A stretch of DNA of 64,000 nt from Streptomyces sp. DH12 (lineage in GTDB: Bacteria; Actinomycetota; Actinomycetes; Streptomycetales; Streptomycetaceae). Shown in pieces: positions 1-8,785 of the stretch (position 1 is the first letter of the stretch; every line of letters starts with the position of its first letter). The notes below the pieces were generated by a model. It saw nothing but the letters and a program-made list of their open reading frames with translations. It ran no database searches and had not been told where the DNA came from. The stretch spans positions 124,001 through 188,000 of the forward strand of contig NZ_JAHWGT010000003.1 of NCBI RefSeq assembly GCF_020873895.1. The letters are read 5' to 3'. Position numbers and translations under genes: made by a program.

Positions 1-206
1 GCCACGACGCCTGACGCCCCGCCCCTCCGCCCCCTGCGCCCTCGGCCCCTACGCCCTCCGCACCCTGCCCCTTGAGCGCCGCCGCGGTCCCCGGCCCCTG
101 GCGGGGGGCGCCCGTACGACGGTCGGGGCGGGCGATGGATCCGTGGTCCGCCGCCCGCCCCGAGTCCCGCTCCTCCGCGCCGCCGCGCGGGGGAGGCACC
201 GGTCCG
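1..206. other. Intergenic edge, no gene assigned
   Basis: C-rich sequence before the first supported gene. The first 14 bases could be the end of a reading frame closing with TGA, but nothing upstream is available to test this. No hairpin or promoter stands out. Confidence 0.3.
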
Positions 207-770
207 TCAGCCCTGCTTGCCGCGGCCGGTGACCGCGTCCCGCAGCCGGTCGACGATCCCGGCGCCCGGGTCGAGCAGCTTGTTCGCCGGCGGCTTGTCC
301 GGCGCGGCCGGGTGCGGCCGGGTCGGCGCGACCTGCTTCGCCCTGCGGACCTTGTCGCCCAGCTCCTCCAGAGCCTCCGGCGGGCAGGCCGCGCGCAGGC
401 GCGGGAAGAGGTTGGCCTCCTCGTCGTCCACGTGCCCGCGGATCTCCGCCATCAGCTGCGTGACCAGCGCGTCGAACCGGACGTCGCCCGCGTCGCACGC
501 CTCCAGCTCCTTCATCGTGCGCTCGGCGGACGCGTGGTCCGCCAGCTCCCGGTCGGCGATGGCGTCGCCCCCCGGCACGTGCTCGCGCACCGCCGGGTAC
601 AGGTACTCCTCCTCGGCGACCGCGTGCCGCACCAGTTCGATCGTGACCTGGTCCGCCAGCTCCTTGCGCTCCGCGGCCCCCGAAGGCAGCCGCTCGATGC
701 GCTTGAAGAGCTCCTCCACCTCGCGGTGGTCGGTGACCAGCTCGTTGATCACATCGCCGCCGTGTCCCAT
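207..770 (-). CDS. Hemerythrin-domain (HHE) protein
   Basis: A 187-residue protein with a hemerythrin-like cation-binding four-helix fold. Metal-binding residues are placed as in the family: H15, H49 with E53/E54, H79, and H113 with E117/E118. Such proteins bind a di-iron centre and are linked to oxygen, NO or redox sensing; the substrate is unknown here. The last 50 residues are Pro/Ala/Lys-rich and lie outside the fold. The ATG at 770 is preceded by AGGAGGAG, whereas longer upstream reading frames have no such site. It is transcribed away from the next gene and stands alone. Cytoplasmic, since no signal or membrane segment is visible. Confidence 0.85.
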   Translation of the reverse strand: MGHGGDVINELVTDHREVEELFKRIERLPSGAAERKELADQVTIELVRHAVAEEEYLYPAVREHVPGGDAIADRELADHASAERTMKELEACDAGDVRFDALVTQLMAEIRGHVDDEEANLFPRLRAACPPEALEELGDKVRRAKQVAPTRPHPAAPDKPPANKLLDPGAGIVDRLRDAVTGRGKQG

Positions 771-829
771 GGCCTCTCCTCCTGTTCGGGTGATCGTCCA
801 CGGTGCGGTTACCACCGGAGGCGGGTGAT

Positions 830-1411
830 ATGCGTCATTACGCCGGATGGCCGCGCCGGGGTACCGTGCTGGCCACCATCCCGACGGCCCCCGGACCGGC
901 AGTGCACACGGAGCTCCCCTCGATCGTCGCGGCCACCGCGCAGTGGCTGACCCGCGCCTACCCCTCCGGCGGCGGCGCCGTCGACCGCGCCCTCGCGGAG
1001 GCGCAGGCACGGCAGGCCGCGGGCGTGGCCGCCGCGCTGCGCTACCCGACGGAGCTGGACGCGGCGCTGGTCTCCGTGACCGGCGCGGGCGGCGCGCACC
1101 GGCTCGACTGGCTCACCGGCGCCGACGGCGGCGGCGACGAACCGTGGCGCACGTGGGTGGACGAGGTCGTCGCCAGCTGGGCGGCCTGCCTCCTCGGCGA
1201 ACCGGAGCTGGCGGCCGCGGCCGTCGCCGCCCTCCGCGGCCCGGCGCCCGCCGGCAGCCGCCGTCTGCTCTCGCCCGGCGACGCCGACCGGCGCGCCGCC
1301 GCCCTGCTGCGCCACCCGGACCTGCTGGCCCCGGTCGCCGACCTCCACCGCGCCGAACTGGCCCGGCTGCTGGCCGTCCCGGGCCCCAGGCGCCCGGCCC
1401 TGCCCGCCTGA
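830..1411 (+). CDS. Conserved hypothetical protein
   Basis: A 193-residue Ala/Leu/Arg-rich protein that I do not recognise. It looks all-alpha and soluble, with no signal peptide, membrane helix or catalytic motif. The ATG at 830 has GGAGG at 817-821, 8 bases upstream, and is preferred over the in-frame GTG at 803. It diverges from the hemerythrin-like gene, and the two start codons are about 60 bases apart, so a shared control region is likely. Confidence 0.65.
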   Translation: MRHYAGWPRRGTVLATIPTAPGPAVHTELPSIVAATAQWLTRAYPSGGGAVDRALAEAQARQAAGVAAALRYPTELDAALVSVTGAGGAHRLDWLTGADGGGDEPWRTWVDEVVASWAACLLGEPELAAAAVAALRGPAPAGSRRLLSPGDADRRAAALLRHPDLLAPVADLHRAELARLLAVPGPRRPALPA

Positions 1412-1418
1412 CCGGACC

Positions 1419-1468
1419 GGACCGTACGACCTGACCCGACCGGCGGGACCGTACGACCTGACCCGACC
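1419..1468. repeat. Two-copy 23-bp direct repeat between convergent genes
   Basis: Copies at 1419-1441 and 1446-1468 are identical, beginning GGACCGTACGACC and ending CCCGACC, with a 27-bp period. They sit between two convergent genes, just past the first stop codon. No strong hairpin is formed. Confidence 0.8.
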
Positions 1469-1532
1469 TTGCGGCACCGAGCACCGACGGGGCCGGTGGG
1501 CCGCGCACCTGCCGGCGCCGGCGCGGCCGGGG

Positions 1533-2756
1533 TCAGACCGGTACGGCCTGGCTCGGCAGCGCCCGGTCGGGCGCGGCCCCGACGGCCGGGGCCGCGGTGA
1601 GGACCGCGGCGATGGCGCCGGCCAGCTGGTCCACCCGGTCGGCCGGCAGTCCCGCGATGTTCAGGCGCCCCGACGTCGTGCCGTACACGGCGTGGTCCCG
1701 GCGCAGCGCCCGCATCCCGTCCGGCGACAGCGGCAGCCCCGCGAACATGCCCTTCTGCCCGGCCAGCGGCTCCGCCCAGGCGCCGCAGCCCAGCTCCGCC
1801 AGCCGGGCGACGAGCGCGGCGCGGTTCGCGGCGACCCGGCGCCTCATCACGTTGAGCTCGGCGTTCCAGCAGCTGCGCAGCGCGTCGTCCTCCAGGACCG
1901 TCGCCACGATCGCCGCCCCGTGCTCCGGCGGCATCGAGTACAGCGTGCGGGCGGCGTTCTGCAGGGCCGTCTCGGCGTGGGCGAGGACCCGCCGGGAGGA
2001 GCCGACGACGATCGCGCAGCCGGTGCGGTCGGCGTACAGTCCGAAGTTCTTCGAGCAGCTCACCGCGACCAGCACCTCCGGCAGCCGCTCCGCCAGCATG
2101 CGGGTCGCCCACAGGTCGGCCTCCAGGCCGTCACCGAGGCCGTGGTACGCCAGGTCGACGAACGGCACCCAGCCGGCGTGCTCCGCCATGGCGGCCAGGG
2201 CCTCCCACGTCGCGTGGTCGGGGTCGACGCCCGTCGGGTTGTGGCAGCACCCCTGGACCAGGACGACGTCGTCGCGGCCGGCGCCGCGCAGGTCCTCCAG
2301 CAGCCCCTGCGGGTCGGTCCAGCGGTACGGGCGCACCGCCAGGCCGGCCGCCTCCAGGATGGGCCGGTGGTTGACGTAGGCCGGGTCGCTGATCCACACC
2401 GTCGTGCCGGGCCGGGTCCGCCGGACCAGGTCCGCCAGGAGGCGCAGCGCGCCGGTGCCCGCGACGGTCTGCACGGCGGTCGCCCGGGCCGCAGCCGGGC
2501 CGCCCCCGAGGACCTGCGCCACCATGGCGTGGTTGAAGGCGGTGTTGCCGGACAGGCCCCGGTACTCCTTCGACGCCGAGCGCTCCGCCAGGCGCAGCTC
2601 CGCGTCCCGCACCGCCCGCATCACCGGGGTCACGCCGGTGTGGTCGCGGTAGACGCCCAGCACGAGGTTCAGCCGCTCGGGGCGCGGGTCGGCGCCGAAC
2701 TCGGCGGCCAGGTCCCACAGCGGGTCGGCCGGCGGGGGAGGGAGCAGCTCAAGCAT
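1533..2756 (-). CDS. Aromatic/aspartate-family aminotransferase (class I)
   Basis: A 407-residue fold-type I PLP aminotransferase of the AspC/TyrB type. Visible landmarks are the NPTG motif (N173), D201 in DLAYHGLG, the Schiff-base lysine K236 in SCSKNFGLY and a C-terminal substrate arginine in SGRLNIAGL. Members transfer amino groups between aromatic or acidic amino acids and 2-oxo acids. The ATG at 2756 has GGAGG 9 bases upstream. Its start overlaps the end of the upstream EamA gene by 8 bases, so the two are translationally coupled. The nearby Lrp gene suggests amino-acid-responsive control. Substrate preference cannot be read from the sequence. Confidence 0.88.
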   Translation of the reverse strand: MLELLPPPPADPLWDLAAEFGADPRPERLNLVLGVYRDHTGVTPVMRAVRDAELRLAERSASKEYRGLSGNTAFNHAMVAQVLGGGPAAARATAVQTVAGTGALRLLADLVRRTRPGTTVWISDPAYVNHRPILEAAGLAVRPYRWTDPQGLLEDLRGAGRDDVVLVQGCCHNPTGVDPDHATWEALAAMAEHAGWVPFVDLAYHGLGDGLEADLWATRMLAERLPEVLVAVSCSKNFGLYADRTGCAIVVGSSRRVLAHAETALQNAARTLYSMPPEHGAAIVATVLEDDALRSCWNAELNVMRRRVAANRAALVARLAELGCGAWAEPLAGQKGMFAGLPLSPDGMRALRRDHAVYGTTSGRLNIAGLPADRVDQLAGAIAAVLTAAPAVGAAPDRALPSQAVPV

Positions 2757-3807
2757 CGGGGGAGACCTCCGGGTCACGATCGGTACGGGCGGCAGGGGCG
2801 GCAGGGGAGGTGCCGGCGGTAGCGGTGGGGCACGCGGCGCCGCCGGTACCGCTGGGGCGAGCGGTACGGGGGAGGCGAGGGCGGCGGTTGGCCAGGACCA
2901 CACCCGCGGTGATGAGGGGGACGCCGACGAGCACGGCCGCCGTCGGCCGCTCGCCGAGGAGCGGCACCGCCAGCAGCACCACGGCCACGGGGCTCAGACT
3001 GCCGACGACGGAGCTGCGCTCGGCACCCAGCCGCCGTATCGCGAACGCGTACAGCAGCCCGGCGCACAGGCCGACCCCGAGGCCCTGGACGACGAGGAAG
3101 AGGAGGACGTCGCCGGGGGCCGCGCCGGCCAGCCCGCTCGGCAGCGCGCCCAGCGCCACCAGGGCCGCGACGACCGCGAAGGACGGCACGCACAGCAGCC
3201 CGATGGAGCCGACCGGGTCGAGGTCCACCTCCCGCAGCCCCACCGTGTACAGGGCCCACAGCCCGCTCGCCGCGAGGAGCGTCCCGGAGCCGAGCATCAC
3301 GTCGGAGTCGAACGGCACCGCGTACCGCGACACCAGGGCGACGACGCCCAGCGCGATCAGCGCCAGCCCGGCCGCCTGCGTGCCGCGGGGCAGGCGCCCG
3401 CCGCGCGCGACGACCAGCGCGGAGACGAACAGCGGGACCATGCCCGGCACGATCGCCCCGACGAACGAGGCCGAGGTCAGCGAGCCGCCGTACATGGCGG
3501 CCAGGAAGAACGGCACCCCCGCCCCGCACACGATCTTGACCGCCGGTCCGGGCCGCACCGCGGCCAGCGCCCGCCGGCGCCGCCACAGTGCCACCGCCAG
3601 GAGCGCCGGCGGCACGCCGAACCGCAGCAGCGCCGCGTCGGCGGGCAGCAGCGTCGAGGCGCCCAGCGCGCGGGCGCTCAGGGCGAACGCCGCCCAGATC
3701 GCCACCGTCAGCAGCAGCGCGGCCATGCCCACCGCCGCCGGGGACAGGACGGGGAGCCCGCGTCCCCGGCCGACCGCGGGCGCGCCCACGGTGCTCGTCG
3801 CGACCAC
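2749..3807 (-). CDS. EamA/DMT-family transporter
   Basis: A 352-residue membrane protein with about ten hydrophobic helices and the internal two-fold repeat of EamA drug/metabolite transporters. Members usually export amino acids or related metabolites. The likely start is the GTG at 3807 with GGAGG about 4 bases upstream, which is short spacing; an internal ATG near residue 25 is the alternative. The last 30 residues are a Pro/Arg-rich cytoplasmic tail. It overlaps the downstream aminotransferase gene by 8 bases and diverges from the Lrp gene. An exporter plus aminotransferase facing Lrp fits amino-acid overflow or catabolism. Confidence 0.85.
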   Translation of the reverse strand: MVATSTVGAPAVGRGRGLPVLSPAAVGMAALLLTVAIWAAFALSARALGASTLLPADAALLRFGVPPALLAVALWRRRRALAAVRPGPAVKIVCGAGVPFFLAAMYGGSLTSASFVGAIVPGMVPLFVSALVVARGGRLPRGTQAAGLALIALGVVALVSRYAVPFDSDVMLGSGTLLAASGLWALYTVGLREVDLDPVGSIGLLCVPSFAVVAALVALGALPSGLAGAAPGDVLLFLVVQGLGVGLCAGLLYAFAIRRLGAERSSVVGSLSPVAVVLLAVPLLGERPTAAVLVGVPLITAGVVLANRRPRLPRTARPSGTGGAACPTATAGTSPAAPAARTDRDPEVSPDA

Positions 3808-3907
3808 GAAACCTCCACCCGTACGGATCCCACCTCTGTGCGCCGCAACAGTAGGGCCAACGCCGGGGCAGCCGATTGCCAGTTCTGCCGCTCGCACCTA
3901 TGTTTGG

Positions 3908-3920
3908 GGCAGGATCTGCC
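3908..3920. promoter_or_regulatory. Candidate Lrp operator
   Basis: GGCAG-GAT-CTGCC is a perfect inverted repeat in the control region between the EamA and Lrp genes. Related half-sites (GGCAG, TTGCC, CTGCC) recur in the 40 bases upstream. Lrp/AsnC regulators often bind imperfect repeats in such divergent regions. Binding is inferred. Confidence 0.4.
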
Positions 3921-3972
3921 AAGAACGGCCGTCGCGGCCGCTCAGGGGGCCGTACGAGCGGCCCGGAGGGAG

Positions 3973-4452
3973 GTGGGGGAGGCGTTGGACGCCACCGATC
4001 TGCGGATCATCCGCGAGCTCCAGGCCGACGGGCGCCTGTCCAACCAGGACCTGGCCGACCGGGTCCGCCTCTCCCCGTCCCCCTGTCTACGGCGGGTCCG
4101 CCGCCTGGAGGAGGCCGGGCTGATCCGCGGCTACACCGCGATGGTCGACCAGGTCGCCTACGGGCTGCCGATCACCGTCTTCGTCCGCATCCGCCTCGAA
4201 CGCCACACGGCCGAGGCCGTCGCCGTCTTCGAGGAGCGGATCGGCGGCATCGAGCACGTCCAGGACTGCTACCTGATGGCCGGCAGCAGCGACTACCTGC
4301 TGCGCGTGGTCATCGAGAGCCTGGAGGCGTACGAACTCCTCGTCCGCAACCAGGTCCACGCCATCCCCGGCATCGCCTCCATCGAGTCGAGCTTCGCCTT
4401 CGGCAGCGTCAAGCAGTCCCGCACCTACCCCCGCCCGGCCCCGCCCCGGTGA
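3973..4452 (+). CDS. Lrp/AsnC-family transcriptional regulator
   Basis: A 159-residue regulator with an N-terminal winged helix (DLRIIRELQADGRLSNQDLA, then RLSPSPCLRRVRRLEEAG) and a C-terminal RAM/AsnC effector domain (residues about 65-150) containing the YLMAGSSDYLL segment. The family senses amino acids and often controls the neighbouring transport or catabolic genes. The start is uncertain: GTG at 3973 has GGAGG 3 bases upstream, and TTG at 3985 has GGGAGG 11 bases upstream. It diverges from the EamA-aminotransferase pair and lies 70 bases before the peptidase operon, so it may control both. Confidence 0.88.
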   Translation: MGEALDATDLRIIRELQADGRLSNQDLADRVRLSPSPCLRRVRRLEEAGLIRGYTAMVDQVAYGLPITVFVRIRLERHTAEAVAVFEERIGGIEHVQDCYLMAGSSDYLLRVVIESLEAYELLVRNQVHAIPGIASIESSFAFGSVKQSRTYPRPAPPR

Positions 4453-4510
4453 CGGGGACGCGCACCCGGTGCCGGCCCGCGCGCACCTGGTACCGGCCCG
4501 CACCGCCGCG

Positions 4511-4516
4511 TAACGT
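4511..4516 (+). promoter_or_regulatory. -10 element of a leaderless promoter (peptidase operon)
   Basis: TAACGT ends exactly 6 bases before the ATG at 4523, and no ribosome binding site is present. This is the geometry of actinobacterial leaderless transcripts. No good -35 is evident. Confidence 0.5.
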
Positions 4517-4522
4517 GTGGGC

Positions 4523-5356
4523 ATGAAGATCCTCATCAGCGCCGACATGGAGGGCGCCACCGGGGTCACCTGGCCCGCCGACGTCCTGCCCGGCACCCCC
4601 CAATGGGAGCGCTGCCGGGCGATGTTCACCTCCGACGTCGACGCGGCCGTCCTCGGCTTCCTCGACGGCGGCGCCGACGAGGTCCTGGTCAACGAGGCGC
4701 ACTGGACGATGCGCAACCTCCTCCTGGAACGGCTCGACCCCCGCGCCCAGATGCTGACGGGCCGGCACAAGTCGCTCTCCATGGTCGAGGGCGTCCAGCA
4801 CGGCGACGTCGACGGCGTCGCCTTCGTCGGCTACCACACCGGGGCCGGCACGGAGGGCGTGCTCGCCCACACCTACCTCGCCAACTCCATCACCGGCGTC
4901 TGGCTCAACGGCACCCGCGCCTCCGAGGGGTACCTCAACGCCCACGTCGTCGCCGAGTACGGCGTGCCCGTCGTCCTCGTCACCGGCGACGACCGCACCT
5001 GCGAGGACGCCCTCGCCTACGCCCCCGAGGCCCGCAAGGTCGCCGTCAAGGACCACGTGTCGCGATACGCGGCGGTCTGCCGCACCCCCACGCGGACGGC
5101 CGCCGACATCCGCGCAGCGGCGAAGGACGCGACCTCCCTGGCGGTGCGGCACGAGCCGGTGCGCGGCGGACCGTTCACCGTGGAGCTGGAGTTCGACGCG
5201 GAGCACCTGGCCGCCGCCGCCACCGTCGTCCCCGGCGTGGTGGTCTGCGGCGAGCGCCGCGTCGCCCACACCGGCGCCACGATGTACGAGACGATCCGGA
5301 CCTTCAAGGCGGTCACCACGATCGTCTCGGCCGCAGTGGAGGAGCAGTATGGCTGA
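4523..5356 (+). CDS. M55-family D-aminopeptidase (DppA-like)
   Basis: A 277-residue zinc peptidase of family M55. The metal ligands match those of Bacillus DppA almost residue for residue: D8 and E10 in ADMEG, H60 in NEAH, H105 in GYHTG and E135 in ASEGYLN. DppA releases N-terminal D-amino acids such as D-Ala from D-Ala-D-Ala peptides. ATG 4523 follows TAACGT by 6 bases with no ribosome binding site, suggesting a leaderless mRNA; GTG 4517 is the alternative. It is the first of four peptidase genes and overlaps the next by 8 bases. Its role is probably salvage of cell-wall or D-amino-acid peptides. Confidence 0.9.
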   Translation: MKILISADMEGATGVTWPADVLPGTPQWERCRAMFTSDVDAAVLGFLDGGADEVLVNEAHWTMRNLLLERLDPRAQMLTGRHKSLSMVEGVQHGDVDGVAFVGYHTGAGTEGVLAHTYLANSITGVWLNGTRASEGYLNAHVVAEYGVPVVLVTGDDRTCEDALAYAPEARKVAVKDHVSRYAAVCRTPTRTAADIRAAAKDATSLAVRHEPVRGGPFTVELEFDAEHLAAAATVVPGVVVCGERRVAHTGATMYETIRTFKAVTTIVSAAVEEQYG

Positions 5357-6776
5357 CCCGACCCGCCTGGACCCGACCCGCCAGGACCCGCCGTACGCAC
5401 AGGGTCCGACCCGCCAGGACGCGCCGCGCGGCGCGGAACCGGGGCGCGAGCGGGAGGTGTCCGACGGACCGGCGTTCGACGAGGTGGTGGCGTTCACGTC
5501 CGACCTCATCCGCATGGACACCACCAACCGCGGCGGCGGCGACTGCCGGGAGCGCCCCGCGGCCGAGTACGTCGCCGAACGCCTCGCCGACGCCGGCCTG
5601 GAACCGCTCCTGCTGGAGCGGACCGCGGGGCGCACCAACGTCGTCGCCCGCATCGAGGGCACCGATCCGTCCGCCGACGCGCTCCTCGTCCACGGCCACC
5701 TCGACGTGGTCCCCGCCGAGCCCGCCGACTGGACCGTGCACCCCTTCTCCGGCGAGGTCCGCGACGGCGTCGTGTGGGGCCGCGGCGCCGTCGACATGAA
5801 GAACATGGACGCGATGGTGCTCGCCGTCGTCCGCGACTGGGCCCGCCGCGGCGTCCGGCCGCGCCGCGACATCGTCCTCGCCTACACCGCGGACGAGGAG
5901 GCGAGCGCCGAGGACGGCGCGGGCTTCCTCGCCGACCGGCACGCCGAACTGTTCGAGGGGTGCACCGAGGCGGTCGGCGAGTCCGGCGGCTACACCTTCC
6001 ACGCGGGCCCCGGCATGACGCTCTACCCGGTCGCCGCGGGCGAGCGCGGCACCGCCTGGCTCCGGCTCACCGCCCGGGGGAGGGCGGGGCACGGCTCCAA
6101 GGTGAACCGGGAGAACGCCGTCAGCCGGCTCGCCGCCGCCGTGACCCGCATCGGCGAGCACGAGTGGCCCGTCCGGCTCACCCCCACGGTCCGCGCCGCC
6201 CTCACCGAACTCGCCGCCCTGCACGGCCTGCCGGCCCCCGACCCGGACCGGCCGGACTTCGACGTGGAGGAGCTGCTGGGCAAGCTCGGACCGGCCGCCT
6301 CCCTCGTCGAGTCGACCCTCCGCAACAGCGCCAACCCCACGATGCTCGACGCCGGCTACAAGGTGAACGTCATCCCCGGCACCGCCACCGCCCACGTCGA
6401 CGGGCGCACCGTGCCCGGCGGCGACGAGGAGTTCGCCGCCACCCTCGACGAGCTGACCGGCCCCGGCGTCGACTGGGAGTTCGTGCACCGGGAGGTCGCC
6501 CTCCAGGCGCCGGTCGACTCCCCGACGTACGCCGCCCTGCGCTCCTCGGTCGAGCGCTTCGACCCGGACGCGCGGGTCGTGCCGTTCTGCATGTCGGGCG
6601 GCACCGACGCCAAGCAGTTCTCCCGGCTCGGCATCGTCGGCTACGGCTTCGCCCCGATGAAGCTGCCCGTCGGCTACGACTACCAGCGCATGTTCCACGG
6701 CGTCGACGAGCGCGTCCCGGTCGACGCGCTGCACTTCGGCGTCCGCGTCCTCGACCACTGTCTGCGTACCGCATAG
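5349..6776 (+). CDS. M20-family metallopeptidase
   Basis: A 475-residue dinuclear zinc hydrolase of the M20/M25/M40 group. Seen in order: HGHLDVVP (about residue 117, first His and Asp), the bridging Asp in GRGAVDMKN (about 150), the catalytic and metal Glu pair in ADEEASAED (about 182), a dimerisation lid from about 225 to 340, and a C-terminal SGGTDAKQF. Family members cleave dipeptides or N-acyl amino acids. The first 30 residues are a Pro/Arg/Asp-rich low-complexity tail not needed for the fold. ATG 5349 has GGAGGAG about 5 bases upstream and overlaps the M55 gene by 8 bases. Confidence 0.88.
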   Translation: MADPTRLDPTRQDPPYAQGPTRQDAPRGAEPGREREVSDGPAFDEVVAFTSDLIRMDTTNRGGGDCRERPAAEYVAERLADAGLEPLLLERTAGRTNVVARIEGTDPSADALLVHGHLDVVPAEPADWTVHPFSGEVRDGVVWGRGAVDMKNMDAMVLAVVRDWARRGVRPRRDIVLAYTADEEASAEDGAGFLADRHAELFEGCTEAVGESGGYTFHAGPGMTLYPVAAGERGTAWLRLTARGRAGHGSKVNRENAVSRLAAAVTRIGEHEWPVRLTPTVRAALTELAALHGLPAPDPDRPDFDVEELLGKLGPAASLVESTLRNSANPTMLDAGYKVNVIPGTATAHVDGRTVPGGDEEFAATLDELTGPGVDWEFVHREVALQAPVDSPTYAALRSSVERFDPDARVVPFCMSGGTDAKQFSRLGIVGYGFAPMKLPVGYDYQRMFHGVDERVPVDALHFGVRVLDHCLRTA

Positions 6777-6796
6777 CCCACGAGGGGGAGTCGTCC

Positions 6797-8785
6797 ATGG
6801 TGCCCACGGGCCCCTACGGAACCTGGCCGTCACCGATCGACGCACGGCTCGCCGCCGCGCACGACGGACACCCCGAGTACGTCGGGACGGTGGGCGAGGA
6901 GGTGTGGTGGACCGAGCCGCGGCCGGCCGAGGGCGGCCGCCGCGCCCTGGTCCGCCGCACCGCCGACGGCACGGAGGAGACGGTGCTGCCGGCCCCGTGG
7001 AACGTCCGCAGCCGCGTCGTCGAGTACGGCGGCCGGCCGTGGGCGGGCACGGCGCGGCCCGACGGCACGGCGCCCCTCGTCGTCTTCTGCCACTTCCCCG
7101 ACCAGCGGCTGTACGCCCACGAGCCCGGGGGGACGGCCGGGCCTCGCCCCCTCACCCCCCTCTCGCCGACCGGCGCGGGCCTGCGCTGGGCCGACCCGGT
7201 CGTCCACCCGGACGGCCGCGAGGTGTGGTGCGTGCTGGAGGAGTCCACCGGCGAGGGCCCCGGTGACGTGCGGCGGGTCATCGCCGCCGTACCCCTCGAC
7301 GGTTCGGCCGCCGAGGACCGCTCCGCAATCCGCGAACTCACCGACGACCGGCACCGGTTCGTCACCGGACCGCGGCTCTCCCCGGACGGGCGGCGGGCCG
7401 CCTGGCTGGCCTGGGACCACCCGCTCATGCCGTGGGACGGCACGCTCGTCATGACCGGCGAGGTCGTGGACGGCGGCCCCTTCGCGGCGGTCGCGCCCGT
7501 CGCCGGGGCCGTCGACGAGTCGGTGTGCCAGGTCGAGTGGGCTCCCGACGGCTCCCTGCTGTACGCCTCCGACCGGAGCGGCTGGTGGGAGCTGTACCGG
7601 TGCGGGCCCGGCGGGACGGCCGCGACGCCGCTGTGCCCGGGCCGCGAGGAGGAGTTCGGCGGGCCGCTGTGGCACATCGGCTCCAGCTGGTTCCGGCCGC
7701 TGGACAGCGGGCTCGTCGCGGTCGTCCACGGCCGCGGCGCCACCGCCCTCGGCATACTCGACCCCGAGACCGGCGAGCTGGTCGACGCGGCCGGGCCCTG
7801 GACGGAGTGGGAACCGACCCTCGCCACCCACGGCACCCGCGTCTTCGGCGTCGCCGCCAGCCCGCGCAGCGGCCACGAGGTCGTGGAGCTGGACACCGGC
7901 ACGGGCCGCGCCCGCGTCGTCGGCGCCGCCCACCGCGACCCCGTCGACCCGGCGTACTACCCCGAGCCGCAGCTGCGGACCTTCACGGGCCCCGACAACC
8001 GCGACGTCCACGCCCACGTCTACCCGCCGCACAACCCCGACCGGGCCGCCCCCGACGACGAACTGCCGCCCTACGTGGTGTGGGCGCACGGCGGCCCCAC
8101 CGGGCGCGCGCCGCTCGTCCTCGACCTGGAGATCGCCTACTTCACCTCGCGCGGCATCGGCGTCGCCGAGGTGAACTACGGCGGCTCCACCGGCTACGGG
8201 CGGGCCTACCGCGAGCAGCTGCGGGAGCAGTGGGGCGTCGTCGACGTCGAGGACTGCGCCGCCGTCGCCGAGGCACTCGCCGCCGAGGGGACCGCCGACC
8301 CGGCGCGGCTCGCCATCCGCGGCGGCAGCGCCGGCGGCTGGACCGCCGCCGTCTCGCTCGCCGCCACGGACGTCTACGCCTGCGCCACCGTCCGCTACCC
8401 GGTGCTCGACCTGGACGGCTGGGCGACCGGCGGCACCCACGACTTCGAGTCCCACTACCTGGAGTCCCTCGTCGGACCGCGCGCGGAGGTCCCCGGCCGG
8501 TACCGCGAGCGCTCGCCGCTCGGCCGGGCCGACCAGGTCCGCACGCCGTTCCTGCTCCTCCAGGGGCTGGACGACGTGATCTGCCCGCCCGAGCAGTGCG
8601 AGCGGTTCCTCGCGCGCATGGCCGGAAGCGGCGTCCCGCACGTGTACCTCGCCTTCGAGGGCGAGGGGCACGGCTTCCGCCGCGCCGACACCCTCGTCCG
8701 CGCCCTGGAAGCCGAACTGTCCCTGTACGCGCGGACGTTCGGCATCGCCCGGACGGACGTGCCCGCACTGGAGACGCGGACGTGA
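6797..8785 (+). CDS. S9-family prolyl oligopeptidase-like serine peptidase
   Basis: A 662-residue enzyme with an N-terminal beta-propeller (residues about 20-390, repeated WSPDG/DRSGWWEL-type blades) and a C-terminal alpha/beta-hydrolase domain. The triad is visible: Ser in RGGSAGGWTAA (about 512), Asp in GLDDVICPP (about 592) and His in GEGHGFRR (about 625). Such peptidases cut short oligopeptides that fit inside the propeller. The ATG at 6797 has GAGGGGGAG 6 bases upstream. It lies 20 bases after the M20 gene and overlaps the S66 gene by 4 bases, so it is the third member of the operon. No signal peptide, so it acts in the cytoplasm. Confidence 0.9.
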   Translation: MVPTGPYGTWPSPIDARLAAAHDGHPEYVGTVGEEVWWTEPRPAEGGRRALVRRTADGTEETVLPAPWNVRSRVVEYGGRPWAGTARPDGTAPLVVFCHFPDQRLYAHEPGGTAGPRPLTPLSPTGAGLRWADPVVHPDGREVWCVLEESTGEGPGDVRRVIAAVPLDGSAAEDRSAIRELTDDRHRFVTGPRLSPDGRRAAWLAWDHPLMPWDGTLVMTGEVVDGGPFAAVAPVAGAVDESVCQVEWAPDGSLLYASDRSGWWELYRCGPGGTAATPLCPGREEEFGGPLWHIGSSWFRPLDSGLVAVVHGRGATALGILDPETGELVDAAGPWTEWEPTLATHGTRVFGVAASPRSGHEVVELDTGTGRARVVGAAHRDPVDPAYYPEPQLRTFTGPDNRDVHAHVYPPHNPDRAAPDDELPPYVVWAHGGPTGRAPLVLDLEIAYFTSRGIGVAEVNYGGSTGYGRAYREQLREQWGVVDVEDCAAVAEALAAEGTADPARLAIRGGSAGGWTAAVSLAATDVYACATVRYPVLDLDGWATGGTHDFESHYLESLVGPRAEVPGRYRERSPLGRADQVRTPFLLLQGLDDVICPPEQCERFLARMAGSGVPHVYLAFEGEGHGFRRADTLVRALEAELSLYARTFGIARTDVPALETRT

